Of a stretch of 50,337 nt of DNA, positions 17,709-27,765 are shown piece after piece. The stretch is taken from positions 16,447 through 66,783 of the forward strand of contig JAUNUN010000011.1 of assembly GCA_030538155.1 (NCBI GenBank), written 5' to 3'. The DNA is from a bacterium. GTDB lineage: Bacteria > Desulfobacterota > Desulfobulbia > Desulfobulbales > Desulfobulbaceae. The notes under the pieces were generated by a model. The model was not told the origin of the DNA and searched no databases. It saw only the letters and a program-made list of their open reading frames with translations. The position numbers and the translations under genes were made by a program. Every line of letters begins with the position of its first letter. The stretch's first letter is position 1.

Positions 17709-18633
17709 CCCGCGCCAGCACCCGGTGCGCCACCGCAATATCCTTTTCGATCTGCGCAATCAAATCTTCCAAGGTGCGAAACTTACACTCATCCCGCAGG
17801 TGGCGCAGCAGGTTGATGCGCAGAGGGCGGCCATAGATATCGTCATTGAAATCAAATATATGGGTTTCCGCTACTAGGATGTTTTCACCAAAGGTGGGAT
17901 TGTAGCCGATATTGGAGACCCCACCGTACTGCTTGCCGTCGTAGATCACCTGGGTGACGTAGACGCCCCGTTTGGGGCAGAGATCCTCTTCCAATAGGCG
18001 GAGGTTGGCAGTGGGAAAACCCAAAAGCCCTGATCCACGCTGACGGCCATACTGCACCTCGCCGCGGATCTGATAGTAGCGCCCCAGAAGACCGCGTACA
18101 TCGCGCATCCTGCCGGCACTCACCAACTCGCGGATTGTGGAGCTGGAAACCAGCTTGCCCTGGGCGTAAAACGCGGGCACCACTTCAACTGAAAAGCTCT
18201 TGGCCAGGCCCTGTCGGCGCAGAAACTCCGTGCTGCCTGCCCTGCCTTTGCCCATGGCATAGTCATAACCGACCACCAGATTTGTCATGCCCAGGCCTTT
18301 GAGCAGGATCCGATCGACAAAGTCCTCCGCGCTGGTAGCAGCCATTTCTCGGTTAAAAGGGATGATCAAGAGTTCATCCACCCCGGCGCGTTCGATCAGC
18401 TCGATCTTCTGTTCCGTGGTGGAAATGAGGCGGATTCCTTTTGGACTGAGCACCTTCAGGGGATGCGGATCAAAGGTGACGGCTACGCTCACGCCGCCAC
18501 TGTGTTGCGCCCGGTTGACCACCCTGGAAAACAACTGCTGATGTCCAAGGTGGACACCGTCAAAGTTGCCGATGGTCACACAGGCCCGCTCATGCGGACT
18601 GGTTACCTGCTCAAGGCTGGTATAGATCTTCAT
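17701..18633 (-). CDS. ribF: Bifunctional riboflavin kinase / FAD synthetase
   Basis: RibF converts riboflavin to FMN and then FAD. The 310-residue length is typical. The N-terminal nucleotidyltransferase has TIGNFDGVHLGHQQL (HxGH type) and SSTIRELVSAG. The C-terminal kinase has GFPTANLRL and GVSNIGYNPTFGE. The last codons (REK-stop) coincide with the terminal inverted repeat of the neighbouring repeat element. It is separate from the ribE-ribBA-ribH run, though on the same strand and upstream of it. Confidence 0.96.
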   Translation of the reverse strand: MKIYTSLEQVTSPHERACVTIGNFDGVHLGHQQLFSRVVNRAQHSGGVSVAVTFDPHPLKVLSPKGIRLISTTEQKIELIERAGVDELLIIPFNREMAATSAEDFVDRILLKGLGMTNLVVGYDYAMGKGRAGSTEFLRRQGLAKSFSVEVVPAFYAQGKLVSSSTIRELVSAGRMRDVRGLLGRYYQIRGEVQYGRQRGSGLLGFPTANLRLLEEDLCPKRGVYVTQVIYDGKQYGGVSNIGYNPTFGENILVAETHIFDFNDDIYGRPLRINLLRHLRDECKFRTLEDLIAQIEKDIAVAHRVLAREK

Positions 18634-18801
18634 GCAATGGCAGTGACTTGGTGCAGGGAAAGCGAAGAGACTGAAAATCCGTGCGCTTCTTCTACCCTAC
18701 TTGCAGCAATGTAGCAAACAGTTCATGGAGACGCACAGGAACAGCACCGGTCCGGAAAACAGCGCAGCCTTTCGGGCCGGTCTGGGCCGTCGAACGAATG
18801 C

Positions 18802-19827
18802 TCAACTCCGGCCGGCATCAAGCTTGTAGTAACGCAGATACCAGTCGACAAAGCGCCGCACTCCTTCCTCAATGGGTGTATCCGGACGGAAGCCGACCTC
18901 GCGTACCAGCGCACTGACATCGGCATAGGTGGCGGGCACATCTCCGGCCTGCATGGGCATGAAATTCTTCTTGGCCGTGCGCCCCAGGCACTGTTCCAGC
19001 ACCTCGATGTAGCGCATCAGCTTTTCCTTGTTGTTGTTGCCTATATTGTAGACCCGCCAGGGGCAGTAGCTCGTGGCGGGATCCGGCGCATTACCGTCCC
19101 AGTTCGGATCGGGCTGGGGCACCGTGTCCAGCACCCGCAGCACACCCTGGACAATATCGTCTATATAGGTGAAATCGCGCTCCATATTGCCATTGTTAAA
19201 CACATTGATGGGCCGGTCTTCCAAAATGGCTTTGGTAAAGAGAAAGAGCGCCATATCCGGCCGACCCCAGGGGCCATACACGGTGAAGAAGCGCAGGCCT
19301 GTGGTGGGCAAGCCGAACAGGTGGCTGTAGGTATGGGCCATCAGCTCATTGGCTTTTTTGGAGGCGGCATACAGGGAAACCGGATGGTCAACATTGTCGT
19401 GCTCGGAAAAAGGCATCTTGGTGTTGGCCCCGTAGATGGAGCTGGAAGAGGCATAAACCAGGTGCTTGATGCCGTGGTGGCGGCAGCCTTCCAGAATATT
19501 GGCAAAGCCGACCAGGTTGGTGTCCACGTAGGCGGCAGGGTTTTCGAGGGAATAGCGCACCCCTGCCTGGGCGGCCAGGTTGACCACCGCATCCAGCGGA
19601 TATTTCTGGAACAGGGCGGCACAGGCCGCACGGTCGGCCATGTCTTCCTGAACAAAAGTAAAGTTGGGACTGGCCGTGAGTTCAGCCAAGCGGTCGCGCT
19701 TGAGCTGCACATCGTAGTAGTCGTTCATGTTGTCAAGACCAACCACGCTGCGGCCTTCGGCCAAAAGCCGCTTGCCCAGGCCATGCCCGATAAAGCCGGC
19801 TGCGCCGGTTATAAGAACCTTCTGCAT
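18802..19827 (-). CDS. NAD-dependent epimerase, UDP-glucuronate 4-epimerase type
   Basis: This short-chain dehydrogenase/reductase family sugar-nucleotide epimerase probably interconverts UDP-glucuronate and UDP-galacturonate for surface polysaccharides. The 341-residue chain begins with the NAD motif [16 protein letters not shown]. It has the catalytic Ser/Tyr-x3-Lys region ([20 protein letters not shown]) and the family block [29 protein letters not shown] near the N-terminus is typical of the LspL/Cap1J group. AGGAG precedes the start. No other polysaccharide genes are nearby, so the exact substrate is inferred. Confidence 0.88.
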   Translation of the reverse strand: MQKVLITGAAGFIGHGLGKRLLAEGRSVVGLDNMNDYYDVQLKRDRLAELTASPNFTFVQEDMADRAACAALFQKYPLDAVVNLAAQAGVRYSLENPAAYVDTNLVGFANILEGCRHHGIKHLVYASSSSIYGANTKMPFSEHDNVDHPVSLYAASKKANELMAHTYSHLFGLPTTGLRFFTVYGPWGRPDMALFLFTKAILEDRPINVFNNGNMERDFTYIDDIVQGVLRVLDTVPQPDPNWDGNAPDPATSYCPWRVYNIGNNNKEKLMRYIEVLEQCLGRTAKKNFMPMQAGDVPATYADVSALVREVGFRPDTPIEEGVRRFVDWYLRYYKLDAGRS

Positions 19828-19924
19828 ACAATGCTCCTTTGCAGTATCTAGAGATGTATATACAAGTTGTTACGTGCTTTATAAGCTTATGATTTTATAT
19901 CGGCAAGCACGCTGCCATACATTG

Positions 19925-20703
19925 TCAGGAATCTTCACCGGTTTGCTCTTCTCCGGTAGGATAGCCCTTGAAGGGCCGCCGGGCAAAAAAGGCCACTGCA
20001 AAAATGCTGCATTCATACAACAAAACAATGGGCCCGGCCATGAGTAACTGATTGACCACATCCGGGGTGGGAGTGAGGATAGCGGCCACCACAAAGGCGA
20101 TGAGGACCGCGTACTTTCTATTTTTAACCAGAAAGGCCTTGTCAACCATGCCGATCTTGCCGAGAAAGACCATCAAGACCGGCAGCTCGAAAATCACGCC
20201 AAAGGCGAGGAAAAGCCGCAGCGCCAGGGGAAAATATTCCTCAACCGCCGGCATGGCCTCCAGGTAGGCGTTGGAATAGCCGATCAGAAAACGGAAAGCC
20301 GGCGGAAAAACAAAAAAATACCCGAAAAGCGCGCCGCCGATAAAACACAGGCTTGAAACCGCCACAAAGGGGAGCAACACCCGTTTTTCATGGTGATAGA
20401 GACCAGGGGCGACAAAACGCCATATTTGCAAGAAGATGACAGGGCCGGCAAGGACGAGCGAGGCAACCAAGGCGAGTTTCAGATAAAAAAAAACCCTGCC
20501 TGGTATGAGGTAAAAATAAGTTTGCTCCCTTCCGGCAGCACACTGATAAGCGGCTGGAGAAACCAGTCGGCCAGGTCGCGTACCACCGCATAAGACAGGA
20601 CAAAGCACACCACTACCGCTGCCAGGGAGATGATCAGACAGGAGCGAAGTTCCGCCAAGTGGGCGCTTAAGGGTTGCTGTTCAAACTGTTCCGATTGGGT
20701 CAT
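19925..20703 (-). pseudogene. tatC: Sec-independent translocase TatC, frameshifted
   Basis: TatC is the multi-spanning receptor of the twin-arginine export system. The N-terminal part starts at 20703 (MTQSEQFEQQPLSAHLAELR) and runs through the first membrane segment to FTSYQAGFFFI, then stops. The remainder is in another frame from about 20490 to 19925 (FYLKLALVASLVLAGPVIF, then FVAPGLYHHEKR and further segments). The switch falls at nine consecutive T on the coding strand (20485-20493); ten would give one continuous TatC of normal length. Possible causes are a sequencing error, a true mutation, or transcriptional slippage. Apart from this the protein is well conserved. No tatA or tatB is adjacent. 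Confidence 0.85.
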
Positions 20704-20866
20704 AATAGCTGCAGGCTGAAGACAATGTCCTTTTATGTACCGTATCCGGCCGCGCTTGTAAACCGCCGCAGGTGGAAGACACGGATAATATTTGACTTCT
20801 CTTGGGGGTTGGCTATACATTTGTCTTCAATTACAACCTGATAACGATTCCTCTGCGAGGGCCTGC

Positions 20867-22282
20867 ATGGCTTCCATTCTTGTTGTTGACGATGAACTCA
20901 GCATGCGCGAGTTCCTGTCCATATTCCTGGAAAAACAGGGCTACAGGGTCGCCACTGCGGCAGATGGCGAAAAGGCGCTCAAAATGGCGCAGGAAGAACA
21001 TTTTGACCTAGCCATCTCGGATATACGCATGCCGGGTTTGAACGGGCTTGAACTCCTGGCCCGGCTCAAGCCCATGCAGCCGGATCTTGCCTTCATCCTC
21101 ATCACTGCCTTTGCCTCGCCGGGCGATGCCGTCATGGCCATGAAAAATGGGGCCTTCGACTATATCACCAAGCCCTTCAACCTGGAGGAGGTGAAGCGCA
21201 TTGTCGAAACGGCGTTAAGCAAAAAGGAAACCAAGGCTGAGCAGCCGGAAGACGATTTCCCGGAAATCATCGGTCGCAGCCCTGAAATGATGAAGATTTT
21301 CGATCTTATCAGGCGGGTTGGGCCCACGCCGGCTAACGTACTCATCTACGGCGAATCAGGCACGGGTAAGGAACTGGTGGCCCAGGCCATCCACAACCGC
21401 TCCCAGGTGGCCGGTAAACCCTTTGTGCCCATTATCTGCAGCGCCATTCCCGAAACCCTTCTGGAAAGCGAGCTCTTTGGCCATGCCAAGGGTGCCTTCA
21501 CCGGGGCCATTGCCGACAAACCAGGGCTTTTCCAACTGGCCGGCGGCGGCACCGCCTTTCTTGACGAGATCGGCGAGTTGACGCCTATCATCCAGACCAA
21601 GCTCTTGCGCGTCTTGCAGGAGCGGGAATACATGCCGGTCGGCTCCACCAAGACCCTGCAACTCAATGCCCGCATCATTACCGCCACCAACCGCGTGCTG
21701 GAGCAGGAGATCATTGCCGGTAATTTCCGGGAAGATCTCTACTACCGGCTGGCAGTAGTACCCATGCGGGTGCCGCCCTTGCGTGAGCGCCATGGCGACA
21801 TCCCGCTTCTGGTCGATTATTTCCTCAAGAAATATTCACAGCGGCTGGGCAAGGATGTGCAGACCATTTCCTCGTACGGCATGGAAGTGCTGATGCAGTA
21901 CGACTTTCCCGGCAATGTGCGCGAACTGGAAAACATCATCGAACGCGGCGTGGCCATGGAAAACTCTAACATTATACTGCCGGATAATCTGGTTCTGTCC
22001 TCGTACCGCAGGCAAAAGGAGCATTCAGCGGCCGAGCCGACTGTGGAACAGGGAAAAATATCGTCAACACTTGCCACTGTCGAGCCGGCTATGTTTGTTG
22101 CCGCCCAGGATGAGAAGGAACTCTTTGCCCGCGGCCTTGACAATGTGCTGGAGGAGGTGGAGCGCAAAATCATTTTGCACGCCCTGGCCAAGGCGGATAA
22201 TTCAAAGACCAAGGCAGCGGAACTGCTCCAACTGAGTTTCCGCAGCCTGCGTTACAAAACCAAAAAGCTGGGGATAGATTAG
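20867..22282 (+). CDS. pilR: Sigma-54-dependent response regulator, PilR-like
   Basis: This 471-residue NtrC-family activator has a receiver domain (about 1-118, phospho-acceptor D52 in SDIRMPG, lysine in YITKPF). A AAA+ domain follows with Walker A GESGTGKE and the sigma-54-contacting loop GAFTGA, then a C-terminal Fis-type helix-turn-helix (NSKTKAAELLQLSFRSLRYKTKKLG). That C-terminus is typical of PilR, regulator of type IV pilin genes. The start MASILVVDDE at 20867 has GAGGG upstream; an earlier in-frame ATG at 20792 is not needed. The sensor kinase gene follows after 59 bases. No pilin gene is in the window, so PilR is a family-level name. Confidence 0.85.
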   Translation: MASILVVDDELSMREFLSIFLEKQGYRVATAADGEKALKMAQEEHFDLAISDIRMPGLNGLELLARLKPMQPDLAFILITAFASPGDAVMAMKNGAFDYITKPFNLEEVKRIVETALSKKETKAEQPEDDFPEIIGRSPEMMKIFDLIRRVGPTPANVLIYGESGTGKELVAQAIHNRSQVAGKPFVPIICSAIPETLLESELFGHAKGAFTGAIADKPGLFQLAGGGTAFLDEIGELTPIIQTKLLRVLQEREYMPVGSTKTLQLNARIITATNRVLEQEIIAGNFREDLYYRLAVVPMRVPPLRERHGDIPLLVDYFLKKYSQRLGKDVQTISSYGMEVLMQYDFPGNVRELENIIERGVAMENSNIILPDNLVLSSYRRQKEHSAAEPTVEQGKISSTLATVEPAMFVAAQDEKELFARGLDNVLEEVERKIILHALAKADNSKTKAAELLQLSFRSLRYKTKKLGID

Positions 22283-22341
22283 TACTGAGCCCCAGTGCCT
22301 CTTTTGCGCCCTTCCCGCCCCTTCCGCCTGCGAATCTGCCC

Positions 22342-24057
22342 ATGAAAGCGTTTTTTGCCCGGATCTTCCGTCCGCTTGCCGATACCGAGGCCGCCACCCG
22401 CAGACATCTGCTCTGGTGGATTCTGCTGCGTATCCTCTTGATGAGTGTCTTGTGCATCACCGCAGCTATCCTGCGAGATCAGTCCACCAATGCCATAGTT
22501 CCACCCCTGCCGCAGACCAGTCTTTTTTTGCTGGCGCTCTATCTCTTTTCCATCACTTCAGCACTTGTCCTGCAGAAAACCGCGCCCGGCGGCTGGAAAC
22601 TGCGCGCCTTTGGCTTGGCCCAATTGTGGGGCGATGCAGTCTTTATCGCGGTTTTTGTCTACGCTACGGGCTGCAGCTTTTCTATTTTCACGCCGCTGTT
22701 CATCCTGCCCATTATCGCTGCCGGGCTGATCCTTTATAAAACCGGCAGCCTTGCCCTGGCCGCAGCCAGTACCCTGCTCTATGCAGCTGTGCTGCTTTTC
22801 GAGCTTTCCAGCCCGGTGCCGCCCTATTTCAAGGGAACCGGCTACGAACCGCCCGCCCATTTCTCGGCCACTCTGAACCTCTTTGCCTTTTACGGCCTGC
22901 TCTTTTTCCTCGCAGCCCTCATCAGCGGACAAATGGGCGGGCGCCTGCACCGAGCCCAGCAGGAACTGCGCAAGACTACCCGCGCCTATCAACATCTTGC
23001 CCAGCTCTACCAGCAGATCTTTGACGACATCACAACCGGCATCATCACCACTGACGCTGCCGATCGAATCAACTCGTACAACCACGCTGCCGAACTGATC
23101 ACCGGTTATAGGAGCGAGCAGGTCGTAGGCGAATTGCTTGGGCGTATCTTCCCGGCCATGGCTAGCGAACTGCCTGCCAATCCCGCCCGAAATGCCTGCA
23201 ACTTCACCAAGGAAAATGGCGAGAACATCCGTATCGGCTATTCCAGCGCCCCCCTGCGTCTTGCCGCCGAGCCGGGTCAAACCAGCGAGGGCAGCATGGC
23301 CAAAGTCTTCACCCTTCAGGATATCAGCCAGATAGAACGGATGGAGCAGCAGATGCGGGAGGCCGAGAAACTGGCCGCCATTGGTGAGATGAGCGCCATG
23401 ATTGCTCATGATTTCAGAAATCCTTTGGCAGCGATTTCAGGTTCCGCCCAGATGTTGGCCATGACACAGGAAAACGGTAATGCAACAGCAACCACCCTGG
23501 TGGGAATCATCCTTAGAGAGGCGGAGCGCATGGAAAAAACCATTGCTGATTTCCTCCTCTTTGCCAGGCCGAAAGCACCGCAACAACAATGGTTTCAGCT
23601 CCGCTCCGTGCTGGAAGGCCAGATTGCCCGTTTTATGGATGAAAATAGGCGTTTTTCCCCTGTCGCTATTGAGTGGGATGTGCCGGTTGCCCTTTCCTGC
23701 TGGGCAGATCAACAGCAGATTGAGGCCATGCTGCGGCAACTGGTGGAGAATGCCTGCACAGCCGTACAGGACTCCAGCGCCAGGGTTCTGATCCGCGCGG
23801 CATCAAGGGAAAAGGATGAAAACAGCGACGAGCTGATTCTTGAAGTGTGCGACCAGGGCTCTGGTATCCCGCAAGAATTGCGGGAGCGGGTCTTCACTCC
23901 GTTTTTCTCACACCGTGCCAAGGGTACAGGACTGGGTTTGGCCATTGTCCGCCAAATCGCCCAGCAGCACCAAGGCCTTGTAGCCATTGACGGCAACAAC
24001 GACTTCACCTGCATAGTGCGGGTGAAGTTGCCCCAGCCCAAACAGCCCCTGGGCTGA
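22342..24057 (+). CDS. pilS: Two-component sensor histidine kinase, PilS-like
   Basis: This 571-residue membrane kinase has about six hydrophobic segments in the first 210 residues, then a coiled linker. A PAS domain follows (IFDDITTGIITTDAADRINSYNHAAE), then HisKA with H in MIAHDFRNPLAAISG and an ATPase domain (N box NACTAV, DQGSGIP, GTGLGLAIV). This layout matches PilS/NtrB-type kinases. It is the likely partner of the regulator just upstream. The order regulator then kinase is the reverse of the usual pilS-pilR order. Confidence 0.83.
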   Translation: MKAFFARIFRPLADTEAATRRHLLWWILLRILLMSVLCITAAILRDQSTNAIVPPLPQTSLFLLALYLFSITSALVLQKTAPGGWKLRAFGLAQLWGDAVFIAVFVYATGCSFSIFTPLFILPIIAAGLILYKTGSLALAAASTLLYAAVLLFELSSPVPPYFKGTGYEPPAHFSATLNLFAFYGLLFFLAALISGQMGGRLHRAQQELRKTTRAYQHLAQLYQQIFDDITTGIITTDAADRINSYNHAAELITGYRSEQVVGELLGRIFPAMASELPANPARNACNFTKENGENIRIGYSSAPLRLAAEPGQTSEGSMAKVFTLQDISQIERMEQQMREAEKLAAIGEMSAMIAHDFRNPLAAISGSAQMLAMTQENGNATATTLVGIILREAERMEKTIADFLLFARPKAPQQQWFQLRSVLEGQIARFMDENRRFSPVAIEWDVPVALSCWADQQQIEAMLRQLVENACTAVQDSSARVLIRAASREKDENSDELILEVCDQGSGIPQELRERVFTPFFSHRAKGTGLGLAIVRQIAQQHQGLVAIDGNNDFTCIVRVKLPQPKQPLG

Positions 24058-24067
24058 GGATCTGAGG

Positions 24068-25351
24068 CTATGCGCTGACTTTGTGGATGCGCGCGCCCAG
24101 GGTCTGCAATTTGGCCGCCATGTTCTCGTAGCCGCGCTCCAGATGGTAGATACGTGAGATTTCGGTAGTGCCGGCGGCAGCCAAACCCGCGATCACCAGC
24201 GAGGCCGAGGCACGCAGATCCGTGGCCATGACCGGCGCGCCGGAAAGACTATCGCGGCCGCAACCGCGCACCACGGCCCGCGAACCCTCAATGGTGATAT
24301 CCGCGCCCATGCGATTGAGTTCCGCCACATGCATGAAGCGATTTTCAAAAATAGTTTCATGGATGATGGCCGTGCCTTCACTCATGGCCATCAGGGCCAT
24401 GAACTGCGCCTGCAGGTCTGTGGGGAAACCAGGATAGGGCTGGGTGGTGACATCGACACTCTCTAGCGCGCACAGGCTGTTTCCAGCCACCTCCGGGCAG
24501 GCTACCAGCATGCCGTCCTGCCGCTCTTCGATAATCAGACCACAGAGCCGCAATTTTTCCGAAAGCGCAGCCAGATGCCGGCATATACAATCGCGGAGCA
24601 GCACCTTGCCGCCACAGGCGGCCACTGCGATCATATAGGTACCTGCCTCGATCCGGTCCGGGATGACCGCTGTTTCCGCCGCAACAAGTCGTTCCACCCC
24701 GTGCACGGTCAGGCTGTCGCTGTCCTTGCCCTCAATGCGCGCGCCCATGGTATTGAGCATGTCGATGAGATTACCCACCTCCGGCTCACGGGCGGCATTC
24801 TGGATATGGGTCGTGCCCTGAGCGCAGACTGCGGCCATGAGCAAATTTTCCGTGCCGGTCACCGAAGGGGCGTCAAAATACATGGTATCGCCACGCAGAC
24901 GGCCATTCACCCTGGCCTCGACATAACCCTGCTCTAGACTGGTCGCAACTCCCAACCGTTCAAAACCCTTGAGGTGGTAATCAATAGGCCGCGCGCCAAT
25001 GGCGCAGCCTCCCGGCAGGGAAACGCGGGCAAAGCCCGCGCGGCTCAGGAGCGGCCCCAAGACCAACACCGAAGCACGCATGGTCTTGACCAGATCATAG
25101 GGAGCCTCGGCTCCACTCAGCGTATCGGTGTTGATGCGCACCGTCGCTCCGTCGCGCTGCCAGCGGCCACCCAGGGTTTCCAGCAGGAGGAGCATGGTGC
25201 GGGTGTCGCGCAGATCCGGCACATTGTGGAGAATATGTTCACCCGGAGCCAGCAAAGTGGCCGCCAAAAGCGGCAGAGCTGCATTTTTGGCGCCGCTGAT
25301 CTGCACTTCACCACGCAAGGGCAGACCGCCTTCAATAACCAGTGTATCCAT
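24068..25351 (-). CDS. murA: UDP-N-acetylglucosamine 1-carboxyvinyltransferase
   Basis: MurA transfers enolpyruvate from PEP to UDP-GlcNAc, the first committed step of peptidoglycan synthesis and the target of fosfomycin. The protein has the N-terminal SGAKNAALP with the catalytic lysine, and [16 protein letters not shown] with the active-site cysteine, so it is a fosfomycin-sensitive type by this residue. ATG at 25351 (MDTLVIEGG) is preferred over an in-frame GTG one codon earlier. It closes the coaE-rluD-rho-rpmE-prfA-prmC-murA neighbourhood and converges with the sensor kinase 10 bases away. Confidence 0.97.
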   Translation of the reverse strand: MDTLVIEGGLPLRGEVQISGAKNAALPLLAATLLAPGEHILHNVPDLRDTRTMLLLLETLGGRWQRDGATVRINTDTLSGAEAPYDLVKTMRASVLVLGPLLSRAGFARVSLPGGCAIGARPIDYHLKGFERLGVATSLEQGYVEARVNGRLRGDTMYFDAPSVTGTENLLMAAVCAQGTTHIQNAAREPEVGNLIDMLNTMGARIEGKDSDSLTVHGVERLVAAETAVIPDRIEAGTYMIAVAACGGKVLLRDCICRHLAALSEKLRLCGLIIEERQDGMLVACPEVAGNSLCALESVDVTTQPYPGFPTDLQAQFMALMAMSEGTAIIHETIFENRFMHVAELNRMGADITIEGSRAVVRGCGRDSLSGAPVMATDLRASASLVIAGLAAAGTTEISRIYHLERGYENMAAKLQTLGARIHKVSA

Positions 25352-25419
25352 CACTCAATTATATATATGTGTACCACAGGTGTACTGCGGCAGATTCATG
25401 AATGTATGCCAAGATGGGT

Positions 25420-26304
25420 TCACGCCACAAAACGTGCCTGCAGCACCCTTGGCCGGCCGGCCAGGTCAGGCAGTACCTGTACCTCGTCATACTGGTGAGG
25501 AGCGCTTGTAAAGAGGTGTTGCGCCGCCTTGGCCTGATTCGCACCGATCTCCAGAAAAACCCAGGAGCCCGGCAGCAAGAAATCGCCCGCCTGCCTGCTG
25601 ATGCTCGCTATGGCGTCCAGGCCGTCGCTGCCGCCATCAAGGGCTGGATACGGCTCGTAGTGGCGTACTTCCGGCTCCAGTTCCTCAATCTCTGCAGCGG
25701 CAATATAGGGCGGGTTACTCACTAAAAGATCATAGCGGACACCTGTCGGCAGGGCGGCAAAAAAATCACCGCAAACCATGGTAATGCGATCCGCCACGCC
25801 ATGACGCCCGGCATTCACAGCCGCCTGCTGCAGGGCGCCGCTGGAGCAGTCCACTGCTGTTACCCTGCATCCAAGCTCCAGGGCGAGCACCACCGCAATC
25901 ACCCCGCTACCGCAGCCAAGATCAAGGGCATGCCTGATCCCTGTGCCCTGCACTTCCTGCCTGACCTGTCTTACCCGGCTTATTGCCAGCTCAAGCAGCC
26001 ATTCGGTTTCCGGCCGGGGGATGAGAACGTCTCGTGAGACAGCAAAAGGTAGAGACCAGAATTCGCGCTCGCCGGTAATATAGGCAAGGGGCTCGCGGTC
26101 AAGTCGCCTCCTGACCAGCGCGGCAAAGTGTTCCTGCATTGCACTGTCCGGCCGGTGCTGCCAAGCCAGGATAAGACCGGCATGATCCAGCCCCAGCACA
26201 GACTGCAGCAGAAGTCGGGCTTCCAGCTCCGGGCTCTCAATACCAGCCTTGCTGAAGACAGCGGCTGCCTTCTTAATGAGGACGGCTATGGAAAGGTCTG
26301 CCAT
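25420..26304 (-). CDS. prmC: Peptide chain release factor N5-glutamine methyltransferase
   Basis: PrmC methylates the glutamine of the GGQ motif in release factors RF1 and RF2. The 294-residue protein has an N-terminal helical domain, then PLAYITGEREFWSL, IPRPETEWLL, the SAM-binding LDLGCGSGVIAVVLA and the catalytic NPPYI. It lies 14 bases downstream of prfA, which encodes its substrate. Confidence 0.96.
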   Translation of the reverse strand: MADLSIAVLIKKAAAVFSKAGIESPELEARLLLQSVLGLDHAGLILAWQHRPDSAMQEHFAALVRRRLDREPLAYITGEREFWSLPFAVSRDVLIPRPETEWLLELAISRVRQVRQEVQGTGIRHALDLGCGSGVIAVVLALELGCRVTAVDCSSGALQQAAVNAGRHGVADRITMVCGDFFAALPTGVRYDLLVSNPPYIAAAEIEELEPEVRHYEPYPALDGGSDGLDAIASISRQAGDFLLPGSWVFLEIGANQAKAAQHLFTSAPHQYDEVQVLPDLAGRPRVLQARFVA

Positions 26305-26318
26305 GCAAGCAGCCTCTT

Positions 26319-27389
26319 TTAGTTTGCCTTGTTCAGGGCTTCGCTTTGAAAATGGGTGGCGAGGGGGGTCAGGATATCGTCAAGCGTCCCTTCCATCACC
26401 TGATCCAGGCGATAGATGGTCAGATTGATACGATGGTCGGTGACGCGGGCCTGGGGGAAGTTATAGGTACGGATACGTTCACTGCGGTCGCCGCTGCCCA
26501 CCTGGCCCTTGCGGTCTTCAGAGATGCGGTCGTGGCGTTCCTGTTCAAGTTTGTCCAGAAGGCGCGCGCGCAGTACCTGCACTGCCTTGGCCTTGTTCTT
26601 GTGCTGGGATTTTTCATCCTGGCAGGTCACCACCAGGCCGGTAGGCAAGTGGGTGACCCGCACTGCGGAATCGGTGGTGTTGACCGACTGCCCCCCTGGG
26701 CCGGAGGAACGGTAGACATCGAACTTCAGCTCATGCGGCTCGATGCGCAGATCTACCTCTTCAGCCTCGGGAATGATCGCCACCGTCACCGCCGAGGTGT
26801 GGATGCGTCCCTGGGTTTCGGTATCCGGCACCCGTTGCACACGGTGCACGCCGGATTCGAACTTGAGCCGTGAATAGACCTGGTTGCCGCTGATCAGGGC
26901 GATGATCTCCTTGAAACCGCCAATGCCGGTTCCGTTGGAACTCATGACCTCAACTTTCCAGCCCTGTTCTTCGGCAAAACGGCTGTACATGCGGAACAGG
27001 TCTGCGGCAAAGAGCGCGGCCTCATCGCCGCCGGTGCCGGCCCTGATTTCGAGAAAGATGTTTTTCTCGTCATTCGGGTCTTTAGGCAGCAGTTGCAGGC
27101 GAATGGCCTGTTCCAAGCCGCCCTTTTTCTCCTCCAACTCCTCCAGTTCGGCCCTGGCCATGGCCGCCAGCTCGGGATCCTCGTCATCGGCGTGGATCAG
27201 CTCGCGGTTGTCCTCCATCTGGCCCAGGAGCTTTTCGTACTGGCTGTGCAGTTCCGCAAGCCTGGCTACCTGCGCATGTTCACGCACTACAGTCCGGTAC
27301 TGCTCCTGGCGGCTCACCAGCTCTGGATCGGCAAGCCGGCGCTCGAGCACCGCAAGCTTCTCGCCTATATCAGCCAGTTGTTCAAACAT
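26319..27389 (-). CDS. prfA: Peptide chain release factor 1
   Basis: RF1 recognises UAA and UAG and triggers peptide release. The 356-residue protein has the GGQ motif ([17 protein letters not shown]) for hydrolysis. The PxT codon-reading motif appears as PDT in [19 protein letters not shown]. The usual acidic central segment ([16 protein letters not shown]) is present. It follows rpmE by 76 bases and is followed by prmC. Confidence 0.97.
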   Translation of the reverse strand: MFEQLADIGEKLAVLERRLADPELVSRQEQYRTVVREHAQVARLAELHSQYEKLLGQMEDNRELIHADDEDPELAAMARAELEELEEKKGGLEQAIRLQLLPKDPNDEKNIFLEIRAGTGGDEAALFAADLFRMYSRFAEEQGWKVEVMSSNGTGIGGFKEIIALISGNQVYSRLKFESGVHRVQRVPDTETQGRIHTSAVTVAIIPEAEEVDLRIEPHELKFDVYRSSGPGGQSVNTTDSAVRVTHLPTGLVVTCQDEKSQHKNKAKAVQVLRARLLDKLEQERHDRISEDRKGQVGSGDRSERIRTYNFPQARVTDHRINLTIYRLDQVMEGTLDDILTPLATHFQSEALNKAN

Positions 27390-27465
27390 GGACGCTGGCG
27401 AGGAACACGGCTAGCTGCTGCATTAATCGAAAGGGCAAAAATCGGCAAGTACGGTAGAAGAAGAA

Positions 27466-27681
27466 TTATTTCTTCTTGGCGAGGTGGTTGGCGTACTTCT
27501 TCTTGAACTTCTCAATGCGGCCTGCGGTATCAACCAGCTTCTGCTTGCCGGTAAAAAACGGATGACAGGCAGAGCAAATCTCCACGTGCATCTCCTTGTT
27601 CACCGAACCCAGCTCAATCTCATTGCCACAGGCACAAACTGCCTTGATATGGTGGAATTCGGGATGAATATCCGGTTTCAT
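27466..27681 (-). CDS. rpmE: 50S ribosomal protein L31
   Basis: This 71-residue large-subunit protein begins [21 protein letters not shown] and carries the zinc-binding cysteines CxC and CSAC, so it is the zinc-containing form. The lysine-rich C-terminus is typical. AGGAGAAG lies upstream of the start. rho-rpmE-prfA order is conserved in many bacteria. Confidence 0.97.
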   Translation of the reverse strand: MKPDIHPEFHHIKAVCACGNEIELGSVNKEMHVEICSACHPFFTGKQKLVDTAGRIEKFKKKYANHLAKKK

Positions 27682-27729
27682 TTGGCTTCTCCTGCAAAGT
27701 AGTCGGGTAAAACTAAAAGCTGAAAGTAT

Positions 27730-27748
27730 AAACCAGATACACTGGTTT
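27730..27748 (-). terminator. Stem-loop after rho
   Basis: A perfect 7-bp stem (AAACCAG/CTGGTTT) with a 5-base loop lies in the 84-base gap between rho and rpmE. Only a short T-rich stretch follows on the minus strand. It could be a weak terminator or part of the rpmE leader. Confidence 0.35.
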
Positions 27749-27765
27749 GCAAAGAAAAATACTCT

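Noticed and set aside
18740..18780. Terminator after ribF or epimerase
   Set aside because: CCGGTCCGGAAA and TTTCGGGCCGG can pair imperfectly, but there is a mismatch, a long loop and no T-run; it is also upstream of ribF rather than after a gene in the same direction.
25369..25385. Direct repeat GTGTAC before murA
   Set aside because: Two six-base copies 11 bases apart are too short to separate from chance without comparison to relatives.
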